Positions 47,994 through 59,867 of a stretch of 64,000 nucleotides of DNA are shown here, piece after piece. The notes beneath the pieces were generated by a model, which did no database searches, was not told the origin of the DNA, and saw only the letters and a program-made list of their open reading frames with translations. The stretch comes from Lasiodiplodia sp. COLG20 (taxonomy: Eukaryota; Ascomycota; Dothideomycetes; Botryosphaeriales; Botryosphaeriaceae). Positions within the stretch are counted from its first letter, which is position 1. Each line of letters starts with the position of its first letter. The stretch spans positions 174,344 through 238,343 of the forward strand of contig VNWV01000023.1 in NCBI GenBank assembly GCA_009801085.1. The letters are read 5' to 3'. A program made the position numbers and the translations under genes.

Positions 47994-49158
47994 ATGGGAC
48001 GCGCTGAGGTCGGTTCTACGAAATGGCAGGCCAACAAGATGAAGTCCAAGGGACTTCAGCGGCTGAGATGGTAAGCCACCTAACGCATATTGCTGTTCGA
48101 GACTGAACACTTTTAAATTCTAACTTTGGACTGTAGGTACTGTGAACCGTGCAAAAAGCAGTGCAGGGATGAAAATGGTCTAAAATGCCACGGTATTTTT
48201 ACCCAACTCTCCCATTTTGGATTTTGCTCACCTGAGGGACAGTTCAGTCCGAATCACACGTCAGGAATATGATGCTCATTGGCGAGGACCCGCGCAAAGC
48301 CATCAACGAATACTCCCAGCAGTTTCTGAGAGATTTTCTCCTGTTGTTGCGAACTGCGCACGGAGAGAAGAAGATCAACCTCAATCACTTCTATCAGACG
48401 TACATCGCTAACAAAGGTGAGCTCTCTTCTATTGTTCTATCCTTTTGACGAGAACCTGACATGGCTGACTTTTTGCAGAACACATTCACATGAATGCTAC
48501 GAAGTGGCCCTCACTTACCGAGTTCGGCAAGTACTTAGGAAGAGAAGGCATATGCCGTGTGTCAGAGGACGAGAAGGGCCACGGGCTTTGTATCTCATGG
48601 ATCGACAACAGCCCCGAGGCGCTGCGGCGCCAGGATGCTATCCGAAAGAAGGAGCGGCAGGAGAAAGGCGATGAGGAGCGTGAGCAGCGTATGATCCAGG
48701 AGCAGGTGGAGAAGGCGCGTGCCGAGGCCAAGGTCGATACCGAGCGGCATGATGAGGAGACGCAGCTGCAAAGGAAAGAGGGAGAAAAGATTCAGTTGAA
48801 CCTCAAGCCATCAGTCGCAAAGACCCCAAGTCCACCTCAACCCACCGGCCCGTCTCAGCCTCCAGCTGCAGAAGCTCAAGTGGAGGCAACCGAGGATCCA
48901 GCACAGGCAGCAGAGAAAGAGAGCGATGCAGCTGCTCCCGCGGCGAAGCCAGCATTCTCGATGGGATTGGGCAACAGCAAGCCCAAGAATGTTTTTTCGT
49001 CGAAGAAAAACCCTCTTGCAAGCAAGAAGGTTGTTGTAAAGGAGCAGCCCAAGAAGATGAGCGAGGCAGAGCGCATCATGAGGGAGGAAATGGAGCGGAA
49101 GCGTCTTCGAGAGGGTGGGGGACCAGCTGGTGGAGCCAAGCGTCAGCGGATAGGATGA
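47994..49158 (+). CDS. KIN17-like DNA/RNA-binding protein
   Basis: Four exons, 47994-48070, 48137-48192, 48243-48416 and 48479-49158; 328 residues. All three introns are 50-66 bases (GTAAGC...TGTAG, GTATTT...GACAG, GTGAGC...TGCAG) and each restores phase. The C2H2 zinc finger uses Cys28, Cys31, His44 and His50, interrupted by intron 2. The Kin17 winged-helix domain follows (about 52-165: QFLRDFLLLLRTAHGEKKINLNHFY and WPSLTEFGKYLGREG). Then come a charged coiled coil, an Ala/Pro-rich linker and a basic C-terminus (GGAKRQRIG). Animal KIN17 acts in DNA replication and repair and is found in spliceosomes; the C-terminal KOW/SH3 part of animal proteins is absent, as in other fungi as far as I recall. 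Confidence 0.92.
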
Positions 49159-50040
49159 GCTGACACAATACCACTGTTCTCGTCTCCGAGCAGACGTTGT
49201 TTGATTTAGCACGGCGTTGGGGGCCACCTTTGGCATGGACATTATCTCGGTCGGACTAGGCACGGACACGGCGCGGACACGGCGAAGCGGCTGCAGTATT
49301 GTCTCTTCACTAAAGCGTACATACGTACAGCAGAGTGCATCAATCGGAGCAGCACATCTTACGGTGATTGGAGTGAACAGATGTAGGCATGAGACCGGAA
49401 GCGGCGGAATGGCTGTGAAACTGGCCGTTGCCGGCATGGGGTTGTTGCAAGTGACGCTTGTCTCTCGCATTCGCGCGAATACGCATACGCGTATCGCGGC
49501 CGAGGCAGAATTCGATGGCGTTTCGTAGCGGCCGCGTCACCTTGGCCTCACAGCGCCAAACGCTCGGCAACGCACGAGCCACGACTAGGAGAACTGGAGC
49601 ACGCCATGCAATCAGCGCAGCTTGATACAGCCAAAGCGAGGCAAGATGGGCGTGCACCGTCGCAGCGGGCGTGGTGCAGCCAGCAGCTTCCGCAAGGCGA
49701 CTTTTTTTTCTGGGGCCCTGGGCCCTGGCCCAAGGCTCCGCGCAGCAGGCTGAGCCCCAGCCGCGCTAGACCCGCAAGCGCGCCTAATTTCGGTTCAGAT
49801 GTGCGCTGCTCCAGCCTGCACCGCCGCCCTCCTTGGCCAGCTTGTTCACCTCTCCTTCAACGTCGTGGGTCAGTCCTCTCCTTCTCCGGTTCTTCACCGC
49901 GCTCTCGCCCATGGCTTGATCTCCCACCGGCTTCTTAATCGCACCTCGCGCCTGCTTCGGCCCCATCGACCTGCTGCACCACTTCGATACCCCGTACGGC
50001 ATTTTAATTCCACTCCACCCCACTCCACACCGCTCCCACC
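49159..50040. other. Intergenic region between KIN17 and the MIPC synthase gene
   Basis: About 880 bases, GC-rich toward the right side with a pyrimidine-rich leader just before 50041. ORFs of 60-110 codons lack support. Confidence 0.45.
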
Positions 50041-51101
50041 ATGCGCAAGGGCGTGCTTATTTTCTTGGTCATAAACCTCATCGTCATCGGTGTGCTCGTC
50101 CGCAACGTTTGGACGCTTCTCGAGCTGCTTGTCGTCGATGGCTCCGAGGACCGCATCTCGCGCGCTGAGCTTCCGGCCCCTAACTCGGGCTCCATCAGCG
50201 AGCGGCCCCAATTGATCCCCAAGATCATCCACCAGACTTATATCAACGAGAGCATTCCAGAGGTCTGGCAGGAGGCACAGAAAAGCTGCATCGATCTGCA
50301 CGAGGACTACGAATACAAGTTGTGGACGGACAAGAAGGCTCGCGAATTCATCGCCGACGAGTACCCGTGGTTCCTCGAGACGTTTGACGGCTACCAGTTT
50401 CCCATCCAGCGCGCTGATTCGATTCGCTACTTCGTGCTCGCGCACTTCGGGGGCGTCTATATTGACCTCGACGATGGCTGCAACCGCCGCCTGGACCCGC
50501 TGCTCTCGTACCCGGCCTGGCTTCGCCGCACCGTTCCCACCGGTGTGTCCAACGACGCCATGGGTGCTGTCCCGCGCCACCCCTTCTTCCTGAAGGTCAT
50601 CGATGCGCTCCCGAGATACAACCGCAACTGGCTGCTCCCCTACATCACCGTTATGGGCTCGACCGGCCCGCTCTTCCTCAGCGTCATCTGGAGGCACTAT
50701 ATCAACGAGGGTTCTGCGGCTGCTGAGAACGCTGGAATCCGCATTCTGTTCCCTGACGAGTACAACAACCACCCGTGGAGCTTCTTCACGCACCACCTCG
50801 GCAACAGCTGGCATGGTGGAGACGTGAAGCTCATTTTTTGGGTGCGAAAACTCCGTTGTGTTGAGTTGAGTGTTTTGCTAACGTCCTTTCTCTGCAGATG
50901 TCCCGCCACTGGTTTTTCCTCACGGTCCTCGGGTTTATCATTGGCTTTTCGGTCATTGGAGGTCTCTGGTGGACATACCGTTGCGTGTCCCACCAGAGCA
51001 GGAGAGGTGGGCTCGCCCGTCTCCTGCCTATCCCGGGAGCGAGTCGCGCCGGAGACGCCGAGTATGAGCTTGTTGGCCATGAAGATCATCACAAGGTCTA
51101 G
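50041..51101 (+). CDS. Inositol phosphorylceramide mannosyltransferase (MIPC synthase catalytic subunit, SUR1/CSH1-like, GT32)
   Basis: Two exons, 50041-50841 and 50898-51101 (56-base intron, GTGCGA donor, GCTAAC branch, CTGCAG acceptor, phase 0); 334 residues. A signal-anchor helix lies at about 5-25. The GT32 domain starts at IPKIIHQTYINESIPEVW and contains the DxD motif in HFGGVYIDLDDGCNR (about 140-148) and a HPWSFFTHHLGNSWHGGD segment. A second helix in exon 2 (WFFLTVLGFIIGFSVIGG) gives a C-terminal membrane anchor. The enzyme adds mannose from GDP-mannose to inositol phosphorylceramide in the Golgi, with the Csg2-type regulatory subunit encoded elsewhere. A conventional reading of exon 1 past the donor would run into a nonsense tail. 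Confidence 0.9.
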
Positions 51102-52822
51102 AGCTCGAAACCCCGTATTCAATTCTTCAACCGCCCACGTCGACCCACGAAACCCAATACTGAAATTTAATACGGCGGTGTTTATGATTCGAACTGCCAT
51201 TCTTCAATAATCTTCTTCCATTACCTTCGTTGTACAGTCGATCACGAACTTAGCGTTTTGGCGTTGGCGGCAGTGTTCAGATAAGAGGAAAGGCGGGCAT
51301 CCCAGCCCGGAAATCAAAAAAAGGGCTTTTTGGGAGTGATTTATTTTTTCAAGGCGTTCAGGCATGACCTGCAAAGAACTTGATGGTCGGGGATGTATAG
51401 AGGCCCTGGACTCTTTTTCCCGGACGCACGATGAGGTGTTTGTACTCAGAGATTCTTCACGTTTTTGCGGGGAGGCAGAACTCCCAAAGCCTCAGCTGTT
51501 AGGCTTCAATAGCATCAAGTCAGAAGGCGATGTTATACGTCCTTTCAATGATTCGCTGTCCAATGTGGATGGGCGTGATGGCATGATTGTTTGCTACGGA
51601 GCGAACCTATCAACAAGCCTGGGCGGCAAAGCGCAACCACCAAGCAACAGTAAGTAGATAAATTAGGCAAACGTCTCGGTCTGTCAGGATAAGTATCCTG
51701 AATCCGTGAACCGGATCGGAATCTATTGAAGCCGCCATCGTATGTAATCGGCGGTCGGGAGATACTTTGGGAGCGGTGAGGCGACATGCGCTTGTCATCA
51801 TGCGTCATTGCAATAATGGCTCTTTAAAATCAACGGTAAATTGAAGCACCCGATGACAGCTTCCTGTGGCTGGGGGTTCCCTGCGCCTGTGGCGACATCA
51901 CTCCAACCAAATGACGAGGTGCACGAAACGGTTGGAAGCAGCAGTTCCATTGGCGGGCCCGGGTCGGCACTGGGCGACCCCGGTCGCGAGCAATCGGCGG
52001 GGGATTGCTCCGAGATACGGGAGCGTTAGCGCGCCAAGCGGATGTGCGGCGGGTGGAATCTCTCGAATCTTATGGTGCTCGTGGACAGGCTGCGGTGCAG
52101 CAGGCTGGGGTGCCGGAGTCAGGTTTCGCGCGGTGTGGTTGCCACCAGCATGCAGGGAGGCTACTGGCGCGGGACAAGGTTGGCCAGCGGCGACCGCCTC
52201 ACAGGGACCGATCAGCCAGCGGCGCACGAGTAGAACCACTTGAAACGTGCGATCATCGGCCAGTGATATCAACGGTGTCGCGAGCCGGCAACAGCAGTGA
52301 TAGTCGGCGGCACAGGAACAGCAGGCAGCCCGCCCACCGCTTGCCGTGCTATTTTTGCGGGCTGCCGGGCGCAACTGCGGCGGCGGCTTAAGGGGCTTGT
52401 CTGGCGGGTGGCTGCTTCGCGCGACGCAGGTAAACAGAGCGCGCGACCAGACACACACCGCGGTCCTCGCATGCCTCCCTACTAAAACACCACTGCGCAG
52501 CAAACGGCTCCGCGCCAGATCCCAGCAGAGCACTCGCGCACAAGCACCACCCGGCCGGGCCAAGCATTTTCCACGGCTCCCTCGCCGTGCACGCACCGTA
52601 GTCCAAAGTCCAACCGCGCAGATCGGGGCAGCGTCGTCGCTTCTTGGCGCGACCCTTCCCCTGTGCTGCACCACGCCCCAAGCCAACTTTCTTCACCACC
52701 ACACCAACACCCTCCACGCCAGCGTCCTCCCTCGCTCACGCGTGCCGCCCCGTATGAGCCTGCATTGATCGCCGACACTCGCTCTCGCCGCGCCAAACGC
52801 TCGCTCCAGCACCCTGCCCGCC
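51102..52822. other. Intergenic region upstream of KNR4
   Basis: About 1.7 kb. The first 750 bases are of ordinary composition with an ORF of 97 codons (51364-51657) that has no domain. The rest is strongly GC-rich with overlapping ORFs on both strands, including one of 262 codons on the minus strand (51898-52686), and is read as the KNR4 promoter and leader. Confidence 0.45.
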
Positions 52823-54403
52823 ATGGCTGAAAAGCCCAAGTACGTCCCCCTTGGCCCAATTCCGCCCGCCAGCTTCTAATCGCCCTGTAGCATGCTCACC
52901 TCCGCGTGGCGCGACTTCTGGCACACCATGACCTCTAACGACCGCCACGCTTCCCACGATTCTCCCTTCCGCACCGGCCAGCATGTCCCACTTCCGCAGA
53001 GCCGCCATACGCCGCTCACCTCCGTCGCAACCAGCGCAATGGAGTCTCGCACCGACTTCAACTCCCCCTACGCCCAGGATGAGCCCTCCGCCAACGGCTT
53101 CGTCAGCTCGCCCCGCGCTCCCATGTCCCCTTCCTCGCCGTACTCGCCCGGCATGCGTTCCAGCATGGCTCGCCCGCCCGACGAGAACCCCTCGATAGAT
53201 GGTGTCAACTCGGGCGAGATCCAGATGCAGAGCTTCAGCGACGGCCTTCCGCCGCCCCCGCCCGTCGGCCACTCGTGGAAGCGTATTGATCGGTGGCTTG
53301 AGGATCGATTCGTGGAGCTTTGGGACAATATGTGCGAGGGTGCCACTCACAACGACGTCAACGAGCTGGAACACGTCCTCGACGTTACCCTTCCCGTCGA
53401 GGTACGCGAGTCACTGCAAATCCACGACGGCCAGGAGCGTGGTGGTCTGCCGACGGGCTTGTTCTACGGCTGCATGATTCTGGACTGCGAGGAGATAGTC
53501 ATGGAATACAGCAACTGGCGCAAGGTCAACGAAGACGTCCTCGCTGTGCAGCCCCCGTACCAGCCTCCGCAGGTGCCGATCAAGGCTGTCGCCGGCCCTT
53601 CATCCTCCCCGGCGCCGGCTGATAAGTCCAAGGGCACGAATCCCATGTGGAGGCAAGATCTGCTTTCGCGTCAGGACTCGCAGCCGCCGAACGCGATCCA
53701 AAAGGCCTATGCTCACCCTGCCTGGATCCCTCTTGCCCGCGACTGGGGTGGAAACTGCCTGGCTGTCGATCTTGCGCCTGGCCCCGCCGGAAAGTGGGGA
53801 CAGGTCATCATCTTCGGTCGAGACTACGACACCAAGTACGTCGTCGCTCGTTCTTGGGCCGCCTTCCTCGCTCAGTTCGCGGATGACCTGGTCTCCGACA
53901 AGACGTCCATCGACGAGGAAACCATGGACATGAAGCTCAAGATTTTTGAGAAGCAAAACGTTGACCCTCCGTACCTTGAAATCCTCCGCTGGCGTTGCGA
54001 CCAGAAGTATGGCCGCAAGCCTAAGAGAAGGCCTCAGAGCACGCTCTCCATCAACCCCAACGCTCCACCCGCCTCCAACGGAACCAGCCCGTATGGCAGC
54101 CCTGCCTCTACTGGCGAAGACAGGGGCCGCTCCCCTCACAGGCTCAGCAGGAACGGTACTAGCCCGCGTGTTCCTATCTCCAGTCCTTTAGCCCGTGTGG
54201 CTGAGGAGGCTCCCCAGCCGGTCAAGGTGCAAACGGAGGAGGAGAAGCTCATCGAGATGAACACCCCTCGACCCAGTTCCGACCTCAACTCCAACAACGC
54301 GACCCAGAAGAACAGCATGGAGAGCGACAAGGACAGCGGCAGCGAAAAGGGCAAGGGCAAGAGCGTGGTGTCGTCGGAAGAGATGAAGACTGTCGAGATA
54401 TAA
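52823..54403 (+). CDS. KNR4/SMI1 (GS-1) cell-wall assembly regulator
   Basis: Two exons: a 17-base first exon 52823-52839 (MAEKP plus two bases) and 52891-54403, split by a 51-base intron (GTACGT...CTGTAG); 509 residues. The mini-exon gives the family start MAEKPNMLTSAWRDFWHTMTS, which matches GS-1-type N-termini. A disordered Ser/Pro region spans about 30-120. The SMI1/KNR4 domain runs from about 130 to 370 (WKRIDRWLEDRF, LPTGLFYGCMILDCEEIVMEY, HPAWIPLARDWGGNCLAVDL, VARSWAAFLAQFADDL). A Ser/Lys/Asp-rich tail follows. Members regulate beta-1,3-glucan synthesis and integrate cell-wall-integrity MAPK signalling. Confidence 0.93.
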
Positions 54404-55731
54404 GCGTCTCGCCACTCCTCGTCGCCCAAAGATTACCATGAGTGGCCATGTCCTACATTACGGTTTACAAGAGCAAATGATACATCAAAGACACATCTTC
54501 GGAGTTGGGTTTGGCAGTTGACGACGGTGATCGAAGCAATGACGAATCTCATCATGAGACCTGGGGAAGAAGGGGTGGATCATGTCCTTACGCTTACTTC
54601 TACGGGGAAAACATCCAAAGTGCATCAAAATCGTCGGCAACAATTTCTTCACTTTCCCTGGCAGGAGCATACTAATCTGCTTTTACGGGCTGCAAGTTCC
54701 AAAGCAAGCCCTTTTACCTGACCAGGCCGGCCGGTTCTTTCACTGCTGCTGCTTTCGCTTTCTCGGCTTCGTCTTGGCGAGGCGAGCATGGGCTGCTCGG
54801 CGGACCTGAGCTTTTTTCTCCCTTTACACTTGCATTGGTGCTTTTGCTTTCGATTTTGCAAAGCTGTGGGTTTCTGCTTGGCTAATCGGAGTTCAGTCAA
54901 GCTTTATATCAGTCAGCAAGCGAGCCAGTCTTGTTCTACTTCATTCCTGAGTGCCGCAATCGTTGACGATGGTGGTAAACAGGTACTCGAGCTTTTCACG
55001 AAGCTTTCTTCTGGTTTGGTGTCATTTTCTTAGCTCTGCTTCTTCTTCTAGCTCTCTGGCGCCCTTTAAATTCGCGCAATTGTAGTTGTATTAGCAGCAG
55101 CAGTGATAGATAAACACAAGTTCGTCGGCTTTTTCTATGAGTGGGTGCAGTCTTGAAGTAGTGGTAGGAGGTTTGTTGTAGGGTATTTGTAGATTAATTG
55201 GCTTTTTTTTTTTTTTGGATGGTTCATTGTTATGGAAATGAGAAATATCAAAATTACCGAATGACGAAGGCAGGCCAGCAGCACATCGCCGTGGGTAGAG
55301 GAAGGCATTGCCCTTCCATGTCTCGCAAACGACACTTCCTAACTGCATGGACGATTGAAGCAAATACATTAACCGAGTGTTAAAGTGCGGGTGCGCCGGG
55401 ACATGGGTGGATGAGGAACGTGCACATCGTCCATGTAGTTGGAGCCGACGACCGTACACAGACATTTCTTCGTTCCGTACCGCTCTGGTGCCGGACAAGA
55501 CGGTCTGTGGTGCAGGTAACAGGAGAGGTATGCGGTGGATGCCGCGTCTGAGCATCCGATAGGCGCGTGGCACGGTCGTTCAGTGTCTCCTTTAAGACCC
55601 CTATATGCGGCCCCGACGTCTTCTAGAACTCTCGGGAGAAGTGGACAGCGGAAAGCCGGAATGAGTCAAGGAGCGAGCTTGGATGCTGTTCTTACGTTAT
55701 CCCAGCTACATAGCTACTACATATCGCGCAC
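54404..55731. other. Spacer between convergent KNR4 and SDR genes
   Basis: About 1.3 kb, T-rich in places with a run of T near 55203-55217. It should hold both 3' untranslated regions. ORFs are at most 160 codons on the minus strand (55091-55573) and lack coding character. Confidence 0.45.
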
Positions 55732-56607
55732 TTAGAATTTCTCACAGGCGGGTCGCATGTCCAGCTCGTGGGTCCACAGGTCAGGGTCCTGCTCATGCAG
55801 CCAGAGATACGTCTTACCGACAGAGTCGGCACTCATTTTCTTACCGCCGCGCTGGTCCTCGCCGTACTCGTCGGCGATGGCGCCGTTAGCGATGGTGTGG
55901 GCGACGTGTATCCCCTTCTCCGACATCTCGCGGGCCAGCGTCTGCGCCAGCTGCCGCACCGACGCCCGCCCGGCGCCGTAGGCCGCAAAATGGGCGGAGC
56001 AGCGCAGCGCACCGAGCGTACCGGTGAAGATCAGAGTGCCTTTCTTCGCGCCGCCCGAGGCGAGCGGAGTGTCGCCGTGGTCGGCGAAGAAGCGTTTGAT
56101 GGATTCCTGCGCGAAGGTGAATGCCCCGCCAACGTATGTTTCCAGCGAATCGGTGAAGTCCTAGGGGGATGGTCAGCCAATGGAGCTTCGGCTGTGCAGT
56201 CGGGTATTTTCGAAGTACCTCATAAGTCTCTTCAAGAAAAGGCTTCTTGCTGCTGTGCTTGACGCTGTAAATTGCTAAGCGGAGCTTCAGGTCCTTGAAT
56301 GAAGGGTGTTTCTCGATATCAGAAAAGGTCTTCTTTAGTGAATCGGGAGATGTGTCGGTGGGGAATGCTTCGAGCACGGCTCCCGGGGTGGAAGAGCGGA
56401 GACTGTTGGTTAGCTCCTGAAGAGGCTCAGGGCGTCGGGCGAGAAGTGCGACGGCAAGATTGCCGTAGGAAGGATGTGAAAGGATTCGAGCTATTCCGGC
56501 GCCCTTGGAATTACTGTCAGATGCTGGACGCAAGGGCCAGCAAATGGATTGAAGCTTACGGTATTCGGGCCTGCGCCGATGAGGATTGCGAGTCCTGATG
56601 GCGCCAT
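55732..56607 (-). CDS. Short-chain dehydrogenase/reductase with atypical active site
   Basis: Three exons, 56607-56560, 56503-56219 and 56160-55732; 253 residues, a normal SDR length. Introns are GTAAGC...CCAAG (56 bases) and GTACTT...CCTAG (58 bases), both phase 0. The Rossmann fold starts AILIGAGPNTGAGIARIL, a variant of TGxxxGxG in which nucleotide specificity is not evident. The usual catalytic YxxxK is represented by AAYGAGRAS, that is Tyr followed by Arg where Lys is expected. The C-terminus keeps the family look (VRQLAQTLAREMSEKG, HVAHTIANGAI). Substrate unknown. It could be a reductase with altered chemistry or a degenerate enzyme. It is divergent from VPS45. Confidence 0.85.
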
Positions 56608-57550
56608 TGCTGGCTAAAGATATGGAGTCGCGAGACCGTTCCAGTACAATTCCTAAGACGATGTCGCACTCAGGGCTCGCTTGTAGCTGTGTTGCCGTCA
56701 CAATTTATGTTCGAGCATAAAGCGGGGTGACCGGGTGAATATCCATGACGTCATTCTGCTGATAGAGGAAATATGTCTATGCAACATACGAGGTTGATGT
56801 ACTTCGTATTTCCACAAGGTCGGGTAGGTGAAGCTCTTTTCCGAATGCATTTGTTCAAGCCCATACGCGTTTTTGTCGGACGGGCGATTCGGCTGGCCGT
56901 CCGCTGTTGCAATACGAAGGGAACCCCGCCAACATCGTGTCCTTGCCGCAGCGGACTTAGCGGAGTATGGGGAAAACTCGGTACAAATAGAGACAGGGAC
57001 GAAGGTGCTGCTCGATCTTAAGAGTCTTACGAGCATGCATATCTGCAGTAAACTTGCTGCAGCAAGCCGTGCTATGCTGCAAAGGTTTGCAGCAGCCTGA
57101 GGGGCATTCAAGGCTCTTCGAGAATGCTCGATAACTCGACATGAGGTGAGCATTCAGGATCTTGCAAATCAACAGAGCTCTCGACAAGGTAAATCAGACT
57201 GCTCTTGTTTCCCAAGCAGAGCGTAAGCGAAGCCGAGAATGGCGGTCAATGAAGCTCATGAATATCGCGCAGTAGCCTCGGTACCCAGCCTCAACTCATG
57301 GTCAAATGAGCAAGGCGAACGTTGCGCCAGCACTTGCTGAAGGGGGTGGTGGAATGGATGGAAAGACAGCGGAGGAGAGGAAGGAAGTGGCTTACGTAGC
57401 GCTTGGCGGTGCCGCGATCGGCAGCGACGGGGGACAGCTCTGCGGCTCCAGGCACAGCTTCAACCCAATCCATGCCACCCCGCCATTCTGCCCTACGCCT
57501 CCCGCCATAGCACCGTGAATCCCAGCGCGCTCGGCGCTGCTCTGACCACC
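56608..57550. promoter_or_regulatory. Divergent promoter region, SDR / VPS45
   Basis: 943 bases between divergent starts with no supported ORF. Confidence 0.45.
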
Positions 57551-59526
57551 ATGGATATCGTACAGTCCGTGTCGGGCTACATCAGCAAGATGGTGTCGGC
57601 CGGCGACAGCTCCACCGGCTCTCAGCCAGCCAAGATGAAGATACTACTGCTCGACAGCGAGACGGTAGGTCCGTCGCCTCGCCCGCCAGCACCAGCGCGC
57701 CTCTTACTGATGCTCCAAAGGTCCCCATCGTCTCAACCGCCACCACCCAGTCGGCTCTGCTCAGCCATGAAGTCTACCTCACCGAGTACGCCCAAAGCCC
57801 GTTCCAAGCTCGACTCCAGCTGACAGAGAACAAGCCGCCTCGACAGCCAGACGCGCGAGAAGATGCGCCATCTGCGATGCCTTTGCTTCGTCCGTCCCTC
57901 GCCTGAATCCATCCAATTCCTCATCGACGAGCTGCGCGAGCCCAAGTACGGCGAATACAACATCTACTTCAGCAACATCATACGCAAGTCCTCACTCGAG
58001 CGACTCGCGGAAGCCGATGATCATGAAGTTGTGCGCGCTATACATGAGTATTTTGCCGACTACCTGGTCATCAACCCCGACCTCATGTCGCTCAACCTGC
58101 AACACAGGATATGGAGCACTAACCCAGACCTGTGGAACCCGGATGCTCTGCAACGCTCTACCGAAGGCATCATTGCCTTGTTGCTGTCGTTGAAGAAGAG
58201 ACCTCTGATCCGCTATCAAAAGAACAGCCTGCTGGCTAAGAAACTGGCAACCGAGGTCCGCTACCAGATGACCCAGGAGGAGCAATTGTTTGATTTTCGT
58301 AAAACCGATACGCCTCCCATCCTGCTCATAGTGGACAGAAGGGATGACCCCGTCACCCCCCTTCTCACTCAGTGGACATACCAGGCCATGGTTCATGAAC
58401 TTATGGGCATAAGAAATGGCAGGGTTGACCTGAGTGATGTTCCCGACATCCGGCCTGAGCTAAAGGTGAGCTGACGAGGATGGCCTGCCGCGCTGCCCAG
58501 CTGACTCCGTTTTCTAGGAAATCACCTTGTCGCAGGATCAAGATCCATTCTTCAAGAAGAACATGTACCTTAATTTCGGAGATCTCGGCCAAAATGCCAA
58601 GGACTATGTCGAACAATTCGCATCCAAGCAACAAGGGAGCCTCCAGCTGGAGTCCATCACGGACATGAAGCGTTTTGTCGAAGATTATCCAGAGTTTCGC
58701 AAACTGTCCAGCAACGTCACGAAACATGTGACGCTTGTAGGAGAGTTGAGTCGGCGCGTGGGAGAGGATCACCTTCTGGACGTTAGTGAATTGGAGCAGA
58801 GTTTGGCTTGCAACGACAACCACTCGAATGATGTCAAGGTTGGTTGAGTCTGAATCTTGCCGAGTTAGAGCTAACATCTGATAGCAACTACAACAACTCA
58901 TTTCCAACCCCTCGATACCCCCTGACAACAAACTCCGCCTCACAGCAATCTATGCACTCAGATATCACAAGCATCCGTCTAACTCGATCCCAATGTTGCT
59001 TGATCTTCTTGCGGTGGCTGGCAATTTGTCTCGCCATCGAATCGATTTGATCAACAAGCTGCTGCACTATCACCAGTCCTTGCAGGCCACAACGTCCGGC
59101 ACCGCGGGTATTCCTGACCTGTTCCAATCTGGGTCTTTGTTCAGCAATGCGCAGAATCGGTTTAAAGGTCTCAAAGGTGTGGAAAACGTCTACACTCAGC
59201 ACTCGCCGCGACTGGAGGGTACACTGCAAGACCTGATCAAGGGACGTCTGCGCGACCACCTATACCCATTCGTTGATGGTGGTGGCACCACTAGAGATAA
59301 GCCGCAGGACATAATCATCTTCATGGTGGGTGGAGCAACATATGAGGAGGCGAAAATGGTTGCGCAGGTCAATGCTAGTTCGCCAGGCGTGAGAGTGGTT
59401 CTTGGTGGTACCACAATACACAACAGCATGACTTTTCTAGAAGAGGTTGAGGATGCCGTTACATCCTGGCCCGAACCCGCCCCAACCACAGCCGCCGGAA
59501 GATTGAGAAGGGAGGTTGGGAGGTAA
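57551..59526 (+). CDS. VPS45: VPS45, Sec1/Munc18-family SNARE regulator
   Basis: Five exons, 57551-57664, 57721-57785, 57835-58465, 58518-58838 and 58885-59526; 590 residues. The second intron is only 49 bases (GTACGC...AACAAG) and was fixed by matching EVYLTDRLDSQTREKM; the alternative CAG acceptor ten bases earlier gives the wrong frame. N-terminal markers are KMKILLLDSETVPIVST and MRHLRCLCFVRPSPESI. Mid-protein signatures are ADYLVINPD and ILLIVDRRDDPVTPLLTQWTYQAMVHEL. The C-terminal domain shows IIIFMVGGATYEEA and VRVVLGGTTIHNS. Vps45 binds the Tlg2-type syntaxin and drives SNARE assembly at the trans-Golgi network and endosomes. The final dozen residues (Thr/Ala/Arg-rich) look variable. 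Confidence 0.95.
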
Positions 59527-59867
59527 TGAGCATACGAAAAGGCGGCGTAGCGCGGCGTTGGTGGTCAGTATTCTAGCACCTGCCATGGCAGGTCACAGGG
59601 CCTTGGTATGCACGATTTTCTTTAGCGCTTGCTGTGCTCTGTGTAACACTGTGCCATCATGTTCCGCTTGGTCTCAGCATCAGTGGTGTTGCTTGCCGCG
59701 CTTGTAGTGAAATCGCTATTCCGTGGTAGATATGCTTCTGGCCATTGGTGTGCCGCATCTCGTTTACCCGGCACTGCTTTGCCCTGACTACCCCGCCCAC
59801 TTTCGCATCCAAAAACCTCCATCACAACGTACAACGCAAGGCTTACACCACACACGCATCTTCCACA
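59527..59867. other. Short intergenic region, VPS45 to dienelactone hydrolase
   Basis: 341 bases between genes on the same strand; it must contain the VPS45 3' end and the promoter of the next gene. No distinctive motif seen. Confidence 0.45.

Noticed and set aside
51364..51657. 97-codon plus-strand ORF downstream of the MIPC synthase gene
   Set aside because: Starts at an ATG but shows no codon bias like neighbouring genes and no recognisable motif; chance ORF is the simpler reading.
51898..52686. 262-codon minus-strand ORF upstream of KNR4
   Set aside because: It sits in a GC-rich promoter region where stops are rare, overlaps ORFs on the other strand and has a Cys/Arg/Ala-rich non-protein-like composition.
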